From assembly GCA_963573315.1 (NCBI GenBank), contig OY752149.1:1984001-2048000 (forward strand): 64,000 nt of DNA, written 5' to 3'. Positions within the stretch are counted from its first letter, which is position 1. Each line of letters starts with the position of its first letter. This DNA is from Entomortierella parvispora. Taxonomy: Eukaryota; Mortierellomycota; Mortierellomycetes; Mortierellales; Mortierellaceae. This document shows, piece by piece, positions 11,882 to 21,945 of this stretch. The notes under the pieces were generated by a model. It was not told the origin of the DNA and made no database searches. It saw only the letters and a program-made list of their open reading frames with translations. The position numbers were made by a program, and so were the translations under genes.

Positions 11882-13218
11882 AGCAGAGGCACATTTCTTT
11901 CCAGTTGTGCGCAGCTCAAACTATTGTTCAATAAATTCAACGTGCAGAGTCCACGGTGGCCTTTTCTAGTGAACTCTCACCAGTCCACATCGTATTTGCA
12001 TGGACCTTCACCTCCAGAATGCAACACTACCGCTCTATCTCACTCTAATTCATCAGCGTGAAGCCACTCTAGAGCAGACAGAATCTGTGCTTCTGCATAG
12101 CAACATGTTATTGTCGTTGGTAGCGCTCTATCCTCGGAGCTGGTTCCTGCTCTTTGGATCTGGTTTCCTTCTTGGCCATAGGGTTTGTTCCTGTCTTTGT
12201 CCTTAGAAACCAATTCCGTCATGGCCATCACTCAAGCTCGCTTGTCTCTGCCTCTGCTCTTCCTTATCCTTATTCTCGTTTTTGTTCAGTGAGTCGTTGT
12301 CTCAATACCTACGTATTCCCGCATCATTTTATAAATACTACCTGCCTCCGCTTCCTTTCGCTATCCCGTTAACAATAGAATTATATCCTTCACTACGCTT
12401 CTGTTCAGCTTCCAGCCCTCCATCCTCTCTCTTCCACACTGGGCCACGAGATGTCCTCGCCCTGGTCCCATTTTACCTTCACCACACTCTGCCGTCGCCC
12501 TGTTATGGGGAAGGCCATCCTCGCCTTGCCTTATTCTTGATTCACCAGATCATCCTCTATCAGTCGGCAATCGTATTACGCAGTAATACGAAAAGGACAC
12601 TGTTATGGAGCCGAGAGCTGATTGAGCTCGCCAGTGAGATTTTGGGTTTAGAGAAGGGCTTTAGTAAACAAGTAGAGCCTTGGGTGTATTAATATTTCAT
12701 GTAGTGGTATTTAATAAATATTGTGCGTTGCAAAGTCTTCGACAGTGAAAGATCCCAAAACCGGGTCTTTTTTTTTTTGTGGGCTAATGTGGTTTCACGC
12801 AGGGTGTGAAAAATGTCGTTCACAGGCACGAACATTACCACGAATAGTCTCGACCCAGCCCTCTACGAGGACATGACCGCGAAGCGGCCACGTAGCGAGG
12901 AGAGAGGGCTGGGTCGCGACTAACCACGAAAACTCAGTCTTACGCCCCTTCTTCCCCGTAATAAAAGGAACATCTGTTATTGTTTGTGGTATTTTTACCT
13001 CCCCGGCATTTGCTTAATCAGGCGTTCAGGCGTTTTCTGGACCCTCGTAAGTCCTGCCATTCTCTCGGGGTTTGGTGAACATGAGACAGAACTCCGAAGC
13101 ACATTTCACACCCAGTCAACTCGAATTTTCGCTTCTGACTGAGAATAGGTTTTTTTTTTTTTTGCAGAACTCTTTGAGGATTTGTGCATTGAATGCGGGA
13201 TATAAATATTAATAAATA
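11882..13218. other. Gene-poor interval
   Basis: It contains the acyl-CoA oxidase 3' end, a stretch of weak open frames (12282-12692) with no recognisable similarity, T-runs near 12769 and 13150, and the 78-base palindrome annotated separately. No supported gene. Confidence 0.4.
12845..12922. repeat. 78-base palindromic element
   Basis: Two 20-base arms are inverted copies with one mismatch: 12845-12864 (TAGTCTCGACCCAGCCCTCT) and 12903-12922. Between them 38 bases can themselves form a short GC stem around CCGCGAAGCGG. The element begins TAG and ends CTA. It could be a tiny non-autonomous element or a structured RNA; no coding potential. Confidence 0.6.
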
Positions 13219-13980
13219 CTAACTAACGATGAAGCTGTGTGTTGACTCGACTGAGTGATTGAAACATGTGTAAACGAGGGAGGAAGGGGGGGGGCTTTGA
13301 TTATATCTGTTTGCTAGCATGCTCACTTGCAATGGGCATTCATGTCTCCAATTGCCATGCATTGACCAGTTTTTGTGCATCATGACAGGGTATACGGACA
13401 TTTGTATGAATTTGGGCACCCAGTAATTTTTTATATTTGCATGGCAGCGCCCGTCGGGTCCGATCACATCTCCTGTACCTCGACACTTTCCGTTGACAGG
13501 TGTTGCGAAATATGGAACCTCTGGGACGACTTCTTTGAAGCACTTGCCGTTACGGCAGGTGCCCTCACAGCTGAGTCCAGCTTCACAATCCGATCCAGCT
13601 TTGACAGCTTTGGTTAATAAACAAATACCAAATTTTTTGTCACAGGGATCATTCATCTTCAGCGGAGGTCGGTCGCCACACAGTCCTCTATCTCTACAAT
13701 CATCGTCAGTTTCACAGATGTTTCCGATAACAATGCATCCACTCATTCCGTTGAATAGGATCACGTCCGCGGATCGGGCCAAAAACGCTTCTCGTTTACT
13801 CAGGTCATGTCTTGCAGTAACGCCTGCAATCATGACTAAAGCTGCAACAAGCTGACAAACTAATATTCTGGATAGCCGTCGCACTGTTAGCACGTATAAT
13901 GTTCTCCTCAGATCAGGGCGCCACACGAGTGAAGTTATCATTTGGTATCTGGGATTCAAGAAAAAAGTTATATGTAACAC
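13219..13980 (-). CDS. Putative secreted Cys-rich protein
   Basis: A single open frame of 253 codons; the third in-frame ATG (MITSLVW) or another internal ATG may be the real start. A hydrophobic stretch, ILVCQLVAALVMIAGV, could be a signal peptide core. It is followed by a Cys-rich segment with spacing such as C.IGNICETDDDC, GLCG, C..GLSCEGTC and C, resembling the Dickkopf/EB-type disulfide modules found in fungal secreted proteins. The last 60 residues are less convincing and may include an unspliced intron, because the frame loses the Cys pattern after GPDGRCHAN. No function is assigned. The gene is isolated in a repeat-bearing, gene-poor region. Confidence 0.5.
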   Translation of the reverse strand: MLHITFFLNPRYQMITSLVWRPDLRRTLYVLTVRRLSRILVCQLVAALVMIAGVTARHDLSKREAFLARSADVILFNGMSGCIVIGNICETDDDCRDRGLCGDRPPLKMNDPCDKKFGICLLTKAVKAGSDCEAGLSCEGTCRNGKCFKEVVPEVPYFATPVNGKCRGTGDVIGPDGRCHANIKNYWVPKFIQMSVYPVMMHKNWSMHGNWRHECPLQVSMLANRYNQSPPPSSLVYTCFNHSVESTHSFIVS

Positions 13981-14862
13981 GGGTCTTGGTAGGGATTTTA
14001 GCAGTGTGCTGCTGCAAGAGGCAGATGTTCAGGAGAATAGAAGACTTGTGAATTATGACAGAACCTAATTATGAGAAAGCTTTATATAGGATGGATATGT
14101 AATACCTGGCACTTGGTGCTGCCATTGCAAACCAAAGGCAACAGCATGAACTTCAAGGGGATCGTGGACACCATGACCCATGATGGAGCCGAAATGCAGG
14201 AGGAACCTCATATTTGTTTTCATATGTATTTGCATACTTGAGAAGCACAAGGAACCTGCGTATCCACAAATTCCAAGTGATAAAAGGCACCAGAGAACAA
14301 GAAATTTAAGGGATGGAAAAAAAAAATCAAGGAGGCGCGATCGTGAAAGATGATCTGCAAGGGTGCAATGATCTGCAAGGGAGCATCCAAGCGCTCATGG
14401 TTTCGCGGTGTTGCCTTTGATCCTGTGATGTAGGTCTATGATTGGTGTTCTCGCTTTGATTCGGTTTCTTTGTGTGACGTCCGGTGTTTTCCTCCTCCTG
14501 CCCTCGCCTTTCGTCTCTTTGCATCCATCCTCCTCCATCTTTCATCTCCTTTTACGCCCCTCCCATCTTACTAGCAGAGCCAATAGACTGGGCTCTTCGG
14601 TGAGTTTATTGCACATTGAAGCTCAGCGCCTGGAAACGTGGGAGACAAAGAGAAGGCGGGGACAAAGCAAACAAAGGGACAGCCAAGCCAGAGAGCCAGC
14701 CAGAAGGATAGACAAGCACAGGTCGACGCCTGAACGAACGAAAACTCGGGATGAGTGCTGTGAGCATGGACACTATGGACAACCATGGACAGCATGGAGC
14801 CGACATTCGGTTCTGAACTGGCTCTTAAAAAATCATAATGGCGAAGAAAAGATTACTTTGCG
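13981..14862. other. Gene-poor interval with the first copy of a decayed paired segment
   Basis: No supported gene. From about 14276 the sequence resembles the stretch starting near 15950: both have a GATAAAAGGCAC-like start, then a C/T-rich block with TTTTCCTCC, CCTTTCC and CCATCTTTC motifs at about 14470-14570 and 16190-16300. Confidence 0.35.
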
Positions 14863-15159
14863 ATGACATGCCTGAGTACAGACAATATCATGAGTGAGGA
14901 TGGAGAATTTGACATGAATCCGAAAGAGGATGTACAGTGTAACCACTCACATAAGCAAGAACATGGTTCGATCCTGTTCAGTGACACTTACTCGGACGAG
15001 CAAGGGGGTAGTCAGCCTCAGCTCAGTGACACTGATTTGGACGAGCAGGGTGATCTGGACGAGCAGGGTGAGTTAACGGCTGAAGAAGCAGACAAGGGAC
15101 CTATTGACGGAGAGCGGAAAAGCATGGGCGAAACCATGAAGGGCGAGACAGGATGGTAA
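14863..15159 (+). CDS. Possible small acidic protein or exon (SDEQ repeats)
   Basis: An open frame of 98 codons rich in Asp, Glu and Gln. It has short imperfect repeats of the form SDT.SDEQG and LDEQG. I recognise no family. A donor-like site (GATG|GTAAAT) near the end, a 10-base potential exon before 15213 and the J-domain-like exon at 15311 are all in compatible phase, so this may be the first exon of a longer, perhaps dead, gene. A related out-of-register block at about 16480-16560 reads DQYSYSDEQESS in one frame, showing the sequence is duplicated locally. Confidence 0.3.
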   Translation: MTCLSTDNIMSEDGEFDMNPKEDVQCNHSHKQEHGSILFSDTYSDEQGGSQPQLSDTDLDEQGDLDEQGELTAEEADKGPIDGERKSMGETMKGETGW

Positions 15160-15310
15160 ATTCAAACAACTGTTGGGGGCAGAGAGGCCTATCAACCACA
15201 GTACGGCTCCGGTAAGTTACTCTGTGAGAGTGAGTCATCTTTCATCTCTTTACCTGCTTCATATGGTTCTCCATAACTATCCACACTCATTAATCAAGCG
15301 CTGCTTTTAG

Positions 15311-15427
15311 AAACACTACCCTTGGATGGATGCCTGGGCTCACTTCAGGCGTCTTGCCCTACGGTACCACCCGGACAAGGTCAATGTTGCCGAGGATCAT
15401 GAGACAAGGGATACCCCCAGATGTAAT
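15311..15427 (+). pseudogene. J-domain-like orphan exon
   Basis: A 39-codon open block flanked by an acceptor (TTTTAG) and a donor (GTAAGA). It encodes WAHFRRLALRYHPDKV, which matches J-domain helix II and the HPD tripeptide that stimulates HSP70 ATPase. Helix III and the remaining domain are not visible: the following sequence ends quickly in stop codons in the frames that splice to it. It is either a fragment of a J-domain gene left by duplication or part of a gene that I could not assemble. Confidence 0.35.
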
Positions 15428-15580
15428 GTAAGACCTTTCCACATCTCACCCTAGAGCGTGAAAGTCATGGCTGGCCAACAATAATGAAAGAGGAGAGATT
15501 GTGGATATCAAGGAGTGCAAGGGCTACCACACCGCCTTCAGGGTCTACAGGTCTTGATGACGACTTGGCCGATGCTAACC

Positions 15581-15868
15581 AAGTTCCTGCAAGAGCGCGT
15601 TGGCAGCCTTAATGGATGGCACTCGCTTGTCCTGAAGCAATTTCTCTAGCACTTGTAACGCGGGCTGAAAGTCCTTTTGTTGACAGAACCCAGTGAGAAG
15701 TGCCTCTGTTGTATCAACATCGAGAAGAATCCCTTGACGCGACATTCCATCAAAGATCCGATGTGCTCTCTCCAGATTTCCTTCTGCTGCTGCTCGTTTC
15801 ACCAATTCCTGAAGACCAATCTCGACAAGCATCACAGCGCCAGGTGCCTTTTTGGGTTTTTCAAAGAG
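15581..15868 (-). pseudogene. Duplicated fragment of the downstream PPR gene
   Basis: These 288 bases match 17610-17897 inside the PPR gene at about 95% by eye, on the same strand. The frame is still open (IGLQELVKRAAAEGNLERAH and so on), differing from the source by a handful of residues such as MSRQG for MARQG and EKLLQD for EKSLQD. It encodes only about two PPR units, with no start context and no downstream repeats. It is therefore a recent partial duplication and not a gene. Confidence 0.8.
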
Positions 15869-16647
15869 ACTGGTGTAGCGGAGCGGTATTCCTGTGCGCT
15901 GGAACGAAGAGTGAATAACTCAAGGGACATGCAGCTTGATACATTTGAGGGATAAAAGGCACGAGGGGACAAAAGAAATGTAAACACGAGCTCAAGGGGA
16001 ATCAGGGGAATCAAAAGATCCAAGGGGATAAGATCAGGAATACTTATGGGCCGCGAATGGAGTGACCAAGCGTTCACAGTGACATTGCTTTCTGATCCTT
16101 CGGGATTCGGCTTACCAGACAAAGTTGGGACAAAAAAATGTTGGTGCATGATCTGATCTCTTCTGTGGCGCATCTGGCGTTTTCTCTGCCCTTGGTTTTC
16201 CCTCCTCTTTCCGCCCTTACTTTTCCATGAGCTTGACCTCCTTGCATCTATGCTCTTCCATCTATGCTCTTCCATCTTTCTTCTCCTTTACGTCTCCTTC
16301 CATCTATCTATCACAATCAAGATGTTGGCGCCGGCGCTTTTCGGTTTTGAACAGACGCGTAAAAATCACGTTGGCAAGGTAAAAAAAAAATTACGTGAGG
16401 ACGGAGGACTTGGTGATGCCTTTGAACGAGCAAGATGTACATGTACAATGGTGCACGAGTATGACGATGGTCAGATCCAGATCAGTACTCTTACTCGGAC
16501 GAGCAAGAGAGTAGTCACGTTCAGCTCAACGACGGTGATCAGGACGAGCAGGGGTTTCTTTAAATTCAGCACGACTAGCCAGGTTCATGAATGTAGATTC
16601 CGTGTATTGACTTTCAATATGTTTAATCAGCATCCGGGAATGGGCTT

Positions 16648-16652
<5 letters not shown>

Positions 16653-16679
<27 letters not shown>
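16653..16679. repeat. Poly-A tract
   Basis: About 27 consecutive A bases close to the end of the second paired segment. This could be the trace of a retroposed end or simple slippage. Confidence 0.7.
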
Positions 16680-16907
16680 TAGTCGTCGAAACCAGCACTG
16701 CCCGGTGTTCTTTTTAAGCTGCCACCGCGCATGATAGCAGATTGACAAAAATTTCTTGTCTTACCTGCCTCGTACGGATTTCAATAGCTACTTCACCCAA
16801 GATAAGAACAAGATAGAGAGCGCAAGATGTAGTTTATTGCGAATTGCTGGATGGGGCTCAAGGTGATACAGGCTGCAGGCACTGCAATATTGAATTACTA
16901 GAAGCTC

Positions 16908-19613
16908 TCAGATGAATACCTCTGGCGTGATGGGTTCCTGAAGCTCGAGCTCTAATGAAGAATTCTTTCCTTGTCGAGGGTAGCCTGCTTCTTTGGCTGC
17001 TTTTAGAATCCTCAATGCCCGCTGGTTTCCATGACGCGTCGCGTACTCCTTGACAAGGATCTCGAATGTCTCCTTGTGTCTTGATGCTCGCAACGCCCCA
17101 TCCGCTTTGTCCGTCATGCCCTCGACAACAGAGTGTGACAGCTCCTGAAAAATGGACCGAGCTCGATTTTTGTCTTTGTTGAGTAGCGCTCCACGGAGAA
17201 GGATGCGCCAGGTCTCAGGATTTGGCCGCAGCGAGAGTGAGGACATGATTTCCAGAATGCCAATAATCGTTGAGGACGACGAATAACGAACAGCGCCGTC
17301 AAGGAGAACGTTGATATGACGGATATCATGCTTCACTCTGTCCTTGTCCATGTTTTCAAAGATTTTGATGGCGCCTTCGAAATTTCCAGACCGAATATAG
17401 CCCAACATCAGGTCACGATAGAGCTCTCCATCTCGCTTCACACCCATGGCAGACAGTGTCGAAAGGATCTTCTGGCTCATCGCCAGCTGCCCATACATGG
17501 ATGTCAGATTCAAGAGTCGCCGGTAAGTCACTTGATCCGGCTTGAGTCCATGGTTCTCTGTCAAGTCCCTGAAGACTGCTACGGACTCATCCAGTCGGTC
17601 GCCACGGACAAGTTCTTGCAAGAGCGCGTTGGCCGCTTTAATGGATGGCACTCGCTTGTCCTGAAGCGATTTCTCCAGGACTTGTAACGCGGGCTGAAAG
17701 TCCTTTTGTTGACAGAACCCAGTGAGAAGTGCCTCTGTTGTATCAACATCGAGAAGAATCCCTTGACGCGCCATTCCATCAAAGATCCGATGTGCTCTCT
17801 CCAGATTTCCTTCTGCTGCTGCTCGTTTCACCAATTCCTGAAGACCAATCTCGACAAGCATCACCGCGCCAGGTGCTTTTTTGGGTTTTTTCGAAGACCC
17901 TGATGGACCTGTTGATGGCTTGCGGTCATTCGACGGACTCGGAGCATCTGGCTTTGCTAATCGACTGGCCTCCATCCACCTCAAGAGAAACTTTTCTGCT
18001 CCACCCGACCCGCTTGTGGACCCAATATACCGTGTCAGTAGTCGAAACCGAGTCTGGTCAAGGGTGTAGCCACTCTCGAGTAGACCCACTGCCAGGTTAG
18101 ACGCTAGGAGCGCTCCTGACTTGTCGATGCTGCCAAGACTGATGATCTCAATCATCAGAGGGTATACCTTGGTCTTCCACTCTGACAAAATACTCTCCAT
18201 ACCAACAGGATCAATGAACTGTAGGTCAACGCCAACGTTCCACTCTTTTAACGCAAAGATATCCTGCATCGCTTCCTTGTAGCGCCTCAGATACTCTGCT
18301 TTGCCGTCTACGAAGCCAACATCAGATTCGCCTTCTGATCCCCCATCGCGTGGCATGCTATTGTCCGCCACAGGAAGAAAATTCTGGCGCTGCATGGCAA
18401 TCATTAACCGCTCCATCGCTGATTGAAGTAAAGTGCCGGCATCCGAAAGTTTCCCAAGGTTGAGGTATGATAGAATGGCAAAAATGGACGTCGTCTCAGA
18501 GACGCCCCGGGAATTGTTACCCGTCGTTATGTCCGTCCATGCCTTGACGCCATCTCCCCAGTTCCGCTCTTGGACGCACGTTTCCAGCCATAACATGGGA
18601 AGTTCCTGGCCGCAAGGTATATCGACTGATCGCATCCAGTCAATCGTCCGTCTGACAACATCTGTTAACTCTGCTGTAGATGGTAGCACACCATTTCTTT
18701 GTTGCCGAAGGTAGGAAAGCCGACCATCAGTCAGAAGACGGTACGTACTCGGGGAGCAGCGACCAACAGGGCCGGAATGGCCTACCAGCGTTCGGTGCAA
18801 TTGATCCAGGCTTTGATGATCGTCGTAGTGTACGAACCAGAGGGTAAGGGCGTCCCAATCCATGGTTGTGAGTAGAGAGAGACTTTTTGAGGATTCCAGA
18901 CTTGAGAATAAATGTTGTAGTACGGTAAGTGGAGGAGCGATGGTTGATGCATTACGGGAGTGACATCTTTTCTCCTGGGGTTCTCTCTGTGGCAAGGACG
19001 CAAGCAATGGATGGTCGGTATGTATAAGTAGCCTTAGATTAGTGAGGGCCACGGGTATCTCTGACTGCCTCGCTGTCGATCGTGTGCTGGCAGCGGTGGT
19101 AGATTCTGATCCTTTCCGGGTTACACGAGTCCTGGAAGGCCGTCTATTAGCTCCAGGTTCATGTTTCGTCCCGATAGATTCGTTGGATTTCGGTATTGAA
19201 GGATTTGTCGACAGCGGCGTGTGAACCTGGGCTCGCGATATTGATGGCTCTGAGGATTGCGCGTTGCTGTGGGCTTCCGTGAATAATCTCCGAGCTTGAC
19301 CCTGTCTCTGCTTCCTGCCAGCAGGATGTAGTGTTGGGCGAGTTGAGACGCAGTGGCAAAGTTGGTGCGTCGATTGGGTCGAATTAGTGGTCGGACTCTT
19401 CATAGCCAATGCTCCTGCTCCTGCATTCTGCGAAAGGCGGCTCAAAGCCTCTTTGTAGAACATGGCGTCACCTTGTGTGTTGTATCCGTTACAGGGCGAC
19501 GACTGCGAGACTTTATGTCGAGGGAAGAGCCACCGGGGAGGCGCTCCTGTTCTGGCTGTGGATTTGACTTGTACGGCAATCGCAGGCCAGCAAGCTGTCG
19601 TGGATCTAGACAT
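16908..19613 (-). CDS. Pentatricopeptide repeat (PPR) protein, probably mitochondrial
   Basis: A single-exon frame of 901 codons; a second in-frame ATG at 19463 would give 851. The N-terminus is rich in Arg, Ser and Thr with few acids, in keeping with a mitochondrial presequence from either start. The C-terminal half carries PPR units of about 35 residues, recognisable as VTYRRLLNLTSMYGQLAMSQ, LYRDLMLGYIRSGNFEGAIK and HINVLLDGAVRYSSSSTI, and an earlier pair (HRIFDGMARQGILLDVDTTE). PPR proteins bind organellar RNA and support its processing or translation; the target is unknown. A 288-base internal part is duplicated 2 kb away. The gene is divergent from ATP23 with a roughly 500-base gap. Confidence 0.85.
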   Translation of the reverse strand: MSRSTTACWPAIAVQVKSTARTGAPPRWLFPRHKVSQSSPCNGYNTQGDAMFYKEALSRLSQNAGAGALAMKSPTTNSTQSTHQLCHCVSTRPTLHPAGRKQRQGQARRLFTEAHSNAQSSEPSISRAQVHTPLSTNPSIPKSNESIGTKHEPGANRRPSRTRVTRKGSESTTAASTRSTARQSEIPVALTNLRLLIHTDHPLLASLPQREPQEKRCHSRNASTIAPPLTVLQHLFSSLESSKSLSLLTTMDWDALTLWFVHYDDHQSLDQLHRTLVGHSGPVGRCSPSTYRLLTDGRLSYLRQQRNGVLPSTAELTDVVRRTIDWMRSVDIPCGQELPMLWLETCVQERNWGDGVKAWTDITTGNNSRGVSETTSIFAILSYLNLGKLSDAGTLLQSAMERLMIAMQRQNFLPVADNSMPRDGGSEGESDVGFVDGKAEYLRRYKEAMQDIFALKEWNVGVDLQFIDPVGMESILSEWKTKVYPLMIEIISLGSIDKSGALLASNLAVGLLESGYTLDQTRFRLLTRYIGSTSGSGGAEKFLLRWMEASRLAKPDAPSPSNDRKPSTGPSGSSKKPKKAPGAVMLVEIGLQELVKRAAAEGNLERAHRIFDGMARQGILLDVDTTEALLTGFCQQKDFQPALQVLEKSLQDKRVPSIKAANALLQELVRGDRLDESVAVFRDLTENHGLKPDQVTYRRLLNLTSMYGQLAMSQKILSTLSAMGVKRDGELYRDLMLGYIRSGNFEGAIKIFENMDKDRVKHDIRHINVLLDGAVRYSSSSTIIGILEIMSSLSLRPNPETWRILLRGALLNKDKNRARSIFQELSHSVVEGMTDKADGALRASRHKETFEILVKEYATRHGNQRALRILKAAKEAGYPRQGKNSSLELELQEPITPEVFI

Positions 19614-20115
19614 TCTGCATCAGACTTGGTCCCGGAATCAATGTGGGTACCTCTATGGACGTGTAAAAAAAAGTAACATACAACGAGTTTAGTCCGTTGT
19701 CCTCCGAGGAAGAATGGGCAAAGCAACCTCACGAGGTATCTCTGGGGTGGAGCGAACCTTGGACTGCGGACGTTGGCAGTGCTGGTGGTGATGACAATGT
19801 AGTGCAGGGGGAATGAGCAATGAGCGCGGTGATGGTGAGGGATGTGGTGATCCGAGCAACGGTCCGGAGGGATGCCAGAACGCCGAGACGCAGAGGGGAA
19901 AGCCCCAAGGTGGGCTCTGTGACTGCTCCGAGGTGGACAACAACCAAGCCACTTCCGAGGAAGGCTCTTCTTGGTCGGTCCTCACTGTCTGTCTGTCTAT
20001 CTGTCTGCCTGTCTGTCTGTTCTCCGCCAAACTCGAATCGACTCGACTCGACTCAGACGCCGCATTCGACAGAACCATACCCGACGCATAGGACCACCTA
20101 CAACAAACAGACATC
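19614..20115. promoter_or_regulatory. Divergent upstream region of the PPR gene and ATP23
   Basis: The gap between the two divergent start codons. It includes a CTGT-type tetranucleotide run at about 19985-20021 and a GACTC repeat just after it. No gene is supported; open frames here are compositional. Confidence 0.4.
19985..20021. repeat. Imperfect (CTGT)n microsatellite
   Basis: About nine tetranucleotide units with single-base interruptions, roughly 100 bases upstream of the ATP23 start codon. Confidence 0.8.
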
Positions 20116-20928
20116 ATGCCAGAACCATCATCACCTGGCCCATCACACCTGGAATCTGCTCCTTCGCCATCACCGTCCATGGTGGATTCAAACCCTTTGC
20201 CTGATGAACTAGAGCCCAGGGACCGAAAGGCCTTCAACAGCTGGCGCAAGACTTTATCGCGGATCACAGGCATTGGTCTCAGCCCCGAAGAGTTCCAAGA
20301 AGAAGTTGCCAAAGCCGACAGGAAACAATGCGAGCTTTACCGGGAACAGCTTGTCAAAACCAGTACGATATTATCAAGATACAGGTGCTCAATCTGACGG
20401 CTGAAAGGACCATATTGCTAATGAAATATCTGCCCTCCCTTTTGCACAGGCCCTGGAGTCCGGTTCATGATGAACAATCTCGCCAAAGCCGGATGCCCCT
20501 TGACAAAGAACATGCTGGAGTGTGGCCCTTGCGATGCGACAAAATCAGGAGGTTTCTCCAACAACCATGGAATCCTACTCTGCCAGAACGGCTTCTTCAG
20601 CAAAAAACATATGGAACACACCATGATCCACGAGATGATTCACATGTACGATCACTGTGTATTTGGCGTTGACTGGGGAAACCTCCGCCACCACGCCTGT
20701 AGTGAAATCAGGGCGGCCGCTTTGAGTGGCGACTGCAATTGGACTAGAGAGGTCCGACGTGGGTTCTACACATTCACAAAACAACATCAGGAATGTGTAA
20801 GGCGGCGTGCTGTCATCTCAGTGCAAGCCAACCCAAGCTGTCCGTCCCGTGCGGCCGCTGAAAAGGCTGTCAATGCCGTGTTTGATTCGTGTTACAATGA
20901 CACAAGGCCTTTTGACGAGTTTTATTAG
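20116..20928 (+). CDS. ATP23: ATP23 mitochondrial inner-membrane metalloprotease
   Basis: Two exons, 20116-20362 and 20450-20928, give about 241 residues. The intron is GTACGA...CACAG, and phase-1 joining restores KTSPGVRFMMNNL, which fits the family. The zinc-protease motif HEMIH (HExxH) is followed by D.CVFGVDWGNLRHHACSEIRA, the strongly conserved ATP23 core, and by the Cys-bearing C-terminal part (C.WTREV, QECVRRRA). ATP23 processes the ATP synthase subunit Atp6 precursor in the intermembrane space and aids F0 assembly. The N-terminal 45 residues are Ser/Pro-rich and not conserved; MVDSNPLPDE is an alternative start. Confidence 0.93.
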
Positions 20929-21699
20929 AGGCCATGACCCAGAATATAAGTCATTTACGAAAGGTACACTACTACACTATGTCCCCGTACGACGAAGTTT
21001 CGTCGCAGGCTGTTCTTGAACATAATCAACGCCAAACCCATCCACATCTTCTGTACGCGTTTCAAAATATCAAGCATGTTCACGTGTGCTTCGGGGAAGA
21101 AGCCACGTATATTTTTCCTGTCAATCCTGAGCACAATGCACTGTGGGGTTTGTTCCTCTTGTGCTGCAAGAATTCGCTCAGCACCCGGTAGCTCCGTCGG
21201 ATAAGCAAGGACAATTCCAAGAAAATATTTTGGAGAAACTGTACAAAACTCTTGGAGCTCAGTTGCGAGAAGTCCAAGGACGCATCATTCTTGACCGTCT
21301 TGAACGCCCCGATAATTTTCTCTTTGAGTAATTGAACCCCCTATGAGAGCTGCCTTGGTTGTCCTCAGGGGTGCAAACGGCGGAATTTGTGTTAGGGCTG
21401 ACGCGGCTGTTGGTATTGTCAAGAGATTCTGGAGCGTACTCCATTATCGCGTCCGCAATCCCCAAAACAACACTCGACTCAATCCCTGGTTCATCGTTAG
21501 CGACCAGCCTACTGTGGTAGCCTCTGCTGTTCCTGCAACTGATGCTGAGTCCTCCATGTGCTGGTCCAAGTTGCGCTCGGTTTCATCCGTCCGCATCCAA
21601 GGCTAGCGCCCTTGCTCATCAGTTGGCCGCAAGTACAGCGGTCTCTGTTGGAGCAGCAAGTGCCCCTGCACGGCATTCACTATGTTATGTGCTGCCATT

Positions 21700-21945
21700 T
21701 CATCTCGATGAAATAGTGTCCCATAACTCTCGGTAAAGTGCCGCTTTCTGATCCGGGCGCCGCTGGCGATTCGTTCCGTAAAGATTGTGAATATGCTGCC
21801 TGCTGAATCGATAGCTTTGCTTGTGAATCCTGTCGTCAGCGTTGAGTCGAAAGTTTTTCTTCACACGGACTGCCATCAAAGTAGGGGACGCCCGTGGTTT
21901 GGTCTTCGGGTCGTGGAATAAAAGGACCTTGCATGTCCACTCCAC
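21700..21945 (-). other. Orphan open frame, basic, unknown
   Basis: 81 codons with a basic, His- and Arg-rich composition unlike random sequence. It could be a fragment of a DNA-binding or mobile-element protein. I do not recognise it, and no neighbouring frame extends it. Confidence 0.2.

Larger units (their letters stand above)
15160..16907. other. Region of decayed duplicates between 15.2 and 16.9 kb
   Basis: It holds the J-domain-like exon, the PPR gene fragment, the second copy of the paired segment (about 15950-16560) and a 27-base A-run at about 16653-16679. No intact gene is supported. Confidence 0.4.

Noticed and set aside
15877-15935. Short stretch with a tRNA-like start (GTGTAGCGGAGCGG)
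   Set aside because: It lacks a TTC-arm, anticodon arm and acceptor pairing, so it is not a tRNA.
18433-19224. Plus-strand frames inside the PPR gene
   Set aside because: Shadows of the long minus-strand PPR frame.
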